A stretch of DNA of 6,133 bases from Desulfuromonadaceae bacterium UBA5613. GTDB lineage: Bacteria > Desulfobacterota > Desulfuromonadia > Desulfuromonadales > UBA2197. The DNA is taken from positions 1-6,133 of the forward strand of contig DIKR01000095.1 in assembly GCA_002424625.1 (NCBI GenBank), given 5' to 3'. The first letter of the stretch is position 1. Each line of letters starts with the position of its first letter. This document shows, piece by piece, positions 4,275 to 6,133 of this stretch. Both the position numbers and the translations under genes were made by a program. The notes under the pieces are model-generated. The model ran no database searches. It was given only the letters and a program-made list of their open reading frames with translations, and had not been told where the DNA came from.

Positions 4275-6017
4275 ATGTCCCGTAAACTGCTCGATAAAGC
4301 CCGCCGCCGCCTTACCGCTGAAAAAGGGGGCGTCATCCATACTTGGGGCGGGCGCCTGTCAGTAGCCCTGATCTATCCCAACCGTTACAGTCACGCCATG
4401 AGCAATCTCGGCTTTCTTACTGTCCACCACCTCCTCAACCAGCGGGACGACACCCTCTGCGAACGTTTCTTCCTGCCTGATCCCGAGGATATTGTTGAAC
4501 ACCAAAAGACCGGCTACCCTCTCTTCTCCCTCGAATCGGGGCGACTGCTCGCTGATTTCGACCTCATTGCTGTCTCCCTCTCTTTTGAGAACGATGCGCT
4601 CCATCTGCCGCTTATTTTCGAACTCGGCCGCATCCCTTTGTGGGCGAAAGACCGGGGCAGCGATGCTCCCCTCCTCCTTTGCGGCGGAGTCTGCGCTTTT
4701 CTCAATCCCGAACCTTATGCCGAAATCTTTGACCTCTTTGCCGTCGGCGAGGCCGAAGTCCTCCTGGCACCGCTGCTTGCCACCCTGCACAACAACGATA
4801 GCTCTTCACGATCGGAGTTGCTGCAACATCTGGCTGTCGTCCCCGGTCTTTACGTCCCCGCTCTATACGACATCGTTTACAACGCGGATAACACCATCGC
4901 CGCCATCACACCACAACCGCCGGCCCCGACGCAGGTGAAACGGCAGTGGCTGGCCGATCTCGATTCCAGTGAATGCCGCTCCTTTATCGTCACCGAGGAA
5001 GCGGAATTTTCCGGGATGGCTCTCACCGAGATTTCGCGCGGTTGTTCGCGCGGCTGCCGCTTTTGTGCCGCCGGCTTCATCTTTCTCCCTCCCCGGGAAC
5101 GGAGCCTGGAGCAGCTCACCGGCCAGCTCGAATGCGGTCTGAGCCAGCACCACAAGCAGGGGCTGGTCGGGGCGGCGGTCTCGGATTACAGCGATTTTGC
5201 CGGCTTGAGCGATGTCATTCATCAGCGCGAGGGGACCCTGTCACCGGCGAGCCTGCGCATCGACGCCATCGACGCCGCCACGGCTCAGGCGCTGGCGACC
5301 TCGGGACATCGCACCGCCACCCTTGCCCCGGAAGCGGGGAGCCAGCGCATGCGCGATCTCATCAACAAAGGGATCAACGAGACGCAGATCCTCGCCGCTA
5401 CCCGCCACCTTGCCGCTGCCGGAATCCTCAATCTCAAACTTTACTTCCTCATCGGCCTGCCGACTGAAAACGAGGATGATATCAACGCGATCCTCGACCT
5501 GACGATGCAGATTCGCACCATCTGGGTGGAGGAAGGGAAGAAACGCGGCCGTCTCGGCAACATCACCCTTTCGGTCAATCCCTTTGTCCCCAAACCCTTC
5601 ACCCCGCTGCAGTGGGCGGCGATGCTCGACGAAAAGGGGCTGGAGAAGAGCACCCGCACCTTGCGCAGTGCTATCGCCCGGCTGCCGAATTGCGCGCTGA
5701 ATGTCGAATCTCCCCGCGCCGCTCTCCTCCAGGGCTTCCTTTCCCGCGGTGACCGACGCGTCGGCGCCGCCATCCCCTTGTTGGCGTCCGGCAAAAATCT
5801 GCGCGCCACCTGCCGTGAGCTGAATCTCGATCCGGCTTTCTATCTCAGCCGCGAGCGGGGAGAGGACGAAATCTTCCCCTGGGAAGTCATCGACTGCGGC
5901 GTGTCGCGCCGCCACCTCCGGAACGAATACCAGCGCGCCATTGCCGGACTCCTCAGTCCCCGCTGCGCCGCCGGTTGCAGCCGTTGCGGCATCTGCGGGC
6001 GGAATGATGAACCGTAA
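4275..6017 (+). CDS. B12-binding-domain radical SAM protein (TIGR03960-like)
   Basis: This 580-residue cytoplasmic iron-sulfur protein has an N-terminal Rossmann-like cobalamin-binding-type domain (about 27-175) with the family motif YPNRYSHAMSNLG (34-46) and the LCGGVCAFLNPEP stretch (135-147). It lacks the DxHxxG cobalamin-ligating histidine motif, as is usual in this subgroup. The radical SAM core (about 245-475) carries CSRGCRFC, giving Cys257, Cys261 and Cys264 as ligands of the [4Fe-4S] cluster that cleaves S-adenosylmethionine, followed by LAPEAGSQRMRDLINKGI (350-367) and YFLIGLPTE (390-398). The C-terminus ends in a second cysteine cluster, Cys564/568/571/574 (C-x3-C-x2-C-x2-C), after FPWEVIDCGV (534-543). 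The layout and length fit the TIGR03960 family, whose substrate I do not know. The start at ATG 4275 is supported by AGGAG at 4266-4270. The DUF2344 partner often found next to or fused with this family is not fused here. Confidence 0.9.
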   Translation: MSRKLLDKARRRLTAEKGGVIHTWGGRLSVALIYPNRYSHAMSNLGFLTVHHLLNQRDDTLCERFFLPDPEDIVEHQKTGYPLFSLESGRLLADFDLIAVSLSFENDALHLPLIFELGRIPLWAKDRGSDAPLLLCGGVCAFLNPEPYAEIFDLFAVGEAEVLLAPLLATLHNNDSSSRSELLQHLAVVPGLYVPALYDIVYNADNTIAAITPQPPAPTQVKRQWLADLDSSECRSFIVTEEAEFSGMALTEISRGCSRGCRFCAAGFIFLPPRERSLEQLTGQLECGLSQHHKQGLVGAAVSDYSDFAGLSDVIHQREGTLSPASLRIDAIDAATAQALATSGHRTATLAPEAGSQRMRDLINKGINETQILAATRHLAAAGILNLKLYFLIGLPTENEDDINAILDLTMQIRTIWVEEGKKRGRLGNITLSVNPFVPKPFTPLQWAAMLDEKGLEKSTRTLRSAIARLPNCALNVESPRAALLQGFLSRGDRRVGAAIPLLASGKNLRATCRELNLDPAFYLSRERGEDEIFPWEVIDCGVSRRHLRNEYQRAIAGLLSPRCAAGCSRCGICGRNDEP

Positions 6018-6036
6018 GGGCGAAAAATTTTCGCCC
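6018..6036 (+). terminator. Perfect palindromic hairpin directly after the radical SAM stop codon
   Basis: GGGCGAAAA (6018-6026) and TTTTCGCCC (6028-6036) are exact inverted copies with one base between, realistically a 7-bp stem with a 5-base AT loop. It begins immediately after TAA. No T-run follows on the plus strand (CCCTACAC), so termination is uncertain; it may belong to a dispersed palindromic repeat type. Confidence 0.5.
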
Positions 6037-6060
6037 CCTACACCCGGTCCGACTATTCCA

Positions 6061-6088
6061 TTGACATTCCCGCCCTAACTGCTACGCT
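6061..6088 (+). promoter_or_regulatory. Strong-looking sigma-70 promoter for the gene starting at 6127
   Basis: A perfect TTGACA (6061-6066) is followed after 16 bases by TACGCT (6083-6088, 3/6), preceded by an extended -10 TGC (6080-6082). The transcription start would be near 6095, about 30 bases before GTG 6127. The consensus -35 and extended -10 offset the poor -10 hexamer. Confidence 0.55.
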
Positions 6089-6126
6089 TCGCATTAAATT
6101 AATCCCGTACAAGGGAGGTCTTATCC

Positions 6127-6133
6127 GTGAAGA
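6127..6133 (+). CDS. Start of a downstream gene (partial, product unknown)
   Basis: GTG at 6127 is followed by AAG and the window ends. A very good Shine-Dalgarno, GGGAGGT (6113-6119), lies seven bases upstream and a promoter precedes it, so a real gene probably begins here with Met-Lys. Nothing can be said about the product. Confidence 0.5.

Noticed and set aside
5241..5915. 224-codon minus-strand open frame opposite the radical SAM gene
   Set aside because: Antisense shadow of a clearly functional gene with conserved motifs; no ribosome site or family resemblance.

Overview
The window looks like chromosomal DNA of a Gram-negative, GC-rich bacterium, most plausibly a Geobacter/Desulfuromonas-type deltaproteobacterium (Desulfobacterota). 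This rests on gene content (YbhF/YbhS-like ABC exporter, TIGR03960-type radical SAM protein, secreted S8 protease with a fibronectin III tail) and on the style of the intergenic hairpins. It is inference, not a species call. No rRNA, tRNA, CRISPR array or transposase gene was seen.

Layout. Bases 1-139 hold the last codons of an ABC-transporter ATPase, overlapping by one base an ABC-2 type permease (139-1278); together they form the end of an export operon, closed by a GC-rich hairpin. A compact toxin-antitoxin pair follows (1479-1667 antitoxin, 1652-1942 ParE/RelE-like toxin, 16-base overlap), with a clear sigma-70 promoter containing nested dyads. A convergent gap (1943-2127) holds a weak inverted repeat, a REP-like 39-base hairpin and an AT-rich stretch with a 9-bp direct repeat. 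On the minus strand, 4068-2128 encodes a secreted subtilisin-family (S8) protease. A divergent spacer (4069-4274) separates it from a 580-residue B12-binding-domain radical SAM protein (4275-6017). The window ends with a hairpin, a strong-looking promoter and the first codons of another gene starting at GTG 6127.

Most interesting feature. The C-terminal fibronectin III domain of the protease is split in frame by about 70 residues. The insert has two hydrophobic helices around a basic loop, then a cysteine in a lipobox-like setting, then a Gly-Gly-Asp linker encoded by five perfect 9-bp tandem repeats. It is bounded by an imperfect 10-bp direct repeat (9/10 identical) exactly 210 bp apart, and removing one repeat plus the intervening DNA would give a normal-length fibronectin III domain. 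In effect an internal lipoprotein-signal or membrane-hairpin cassette sits inside a beta-sandwich, which suggests an unusual way of anchoring or sorting an exported protease.

The transcription units appear functionally separate: exporter, toxin-antitoxin pair, protease and radical SAM protein. Nothing in the sequence links them into one pathway.
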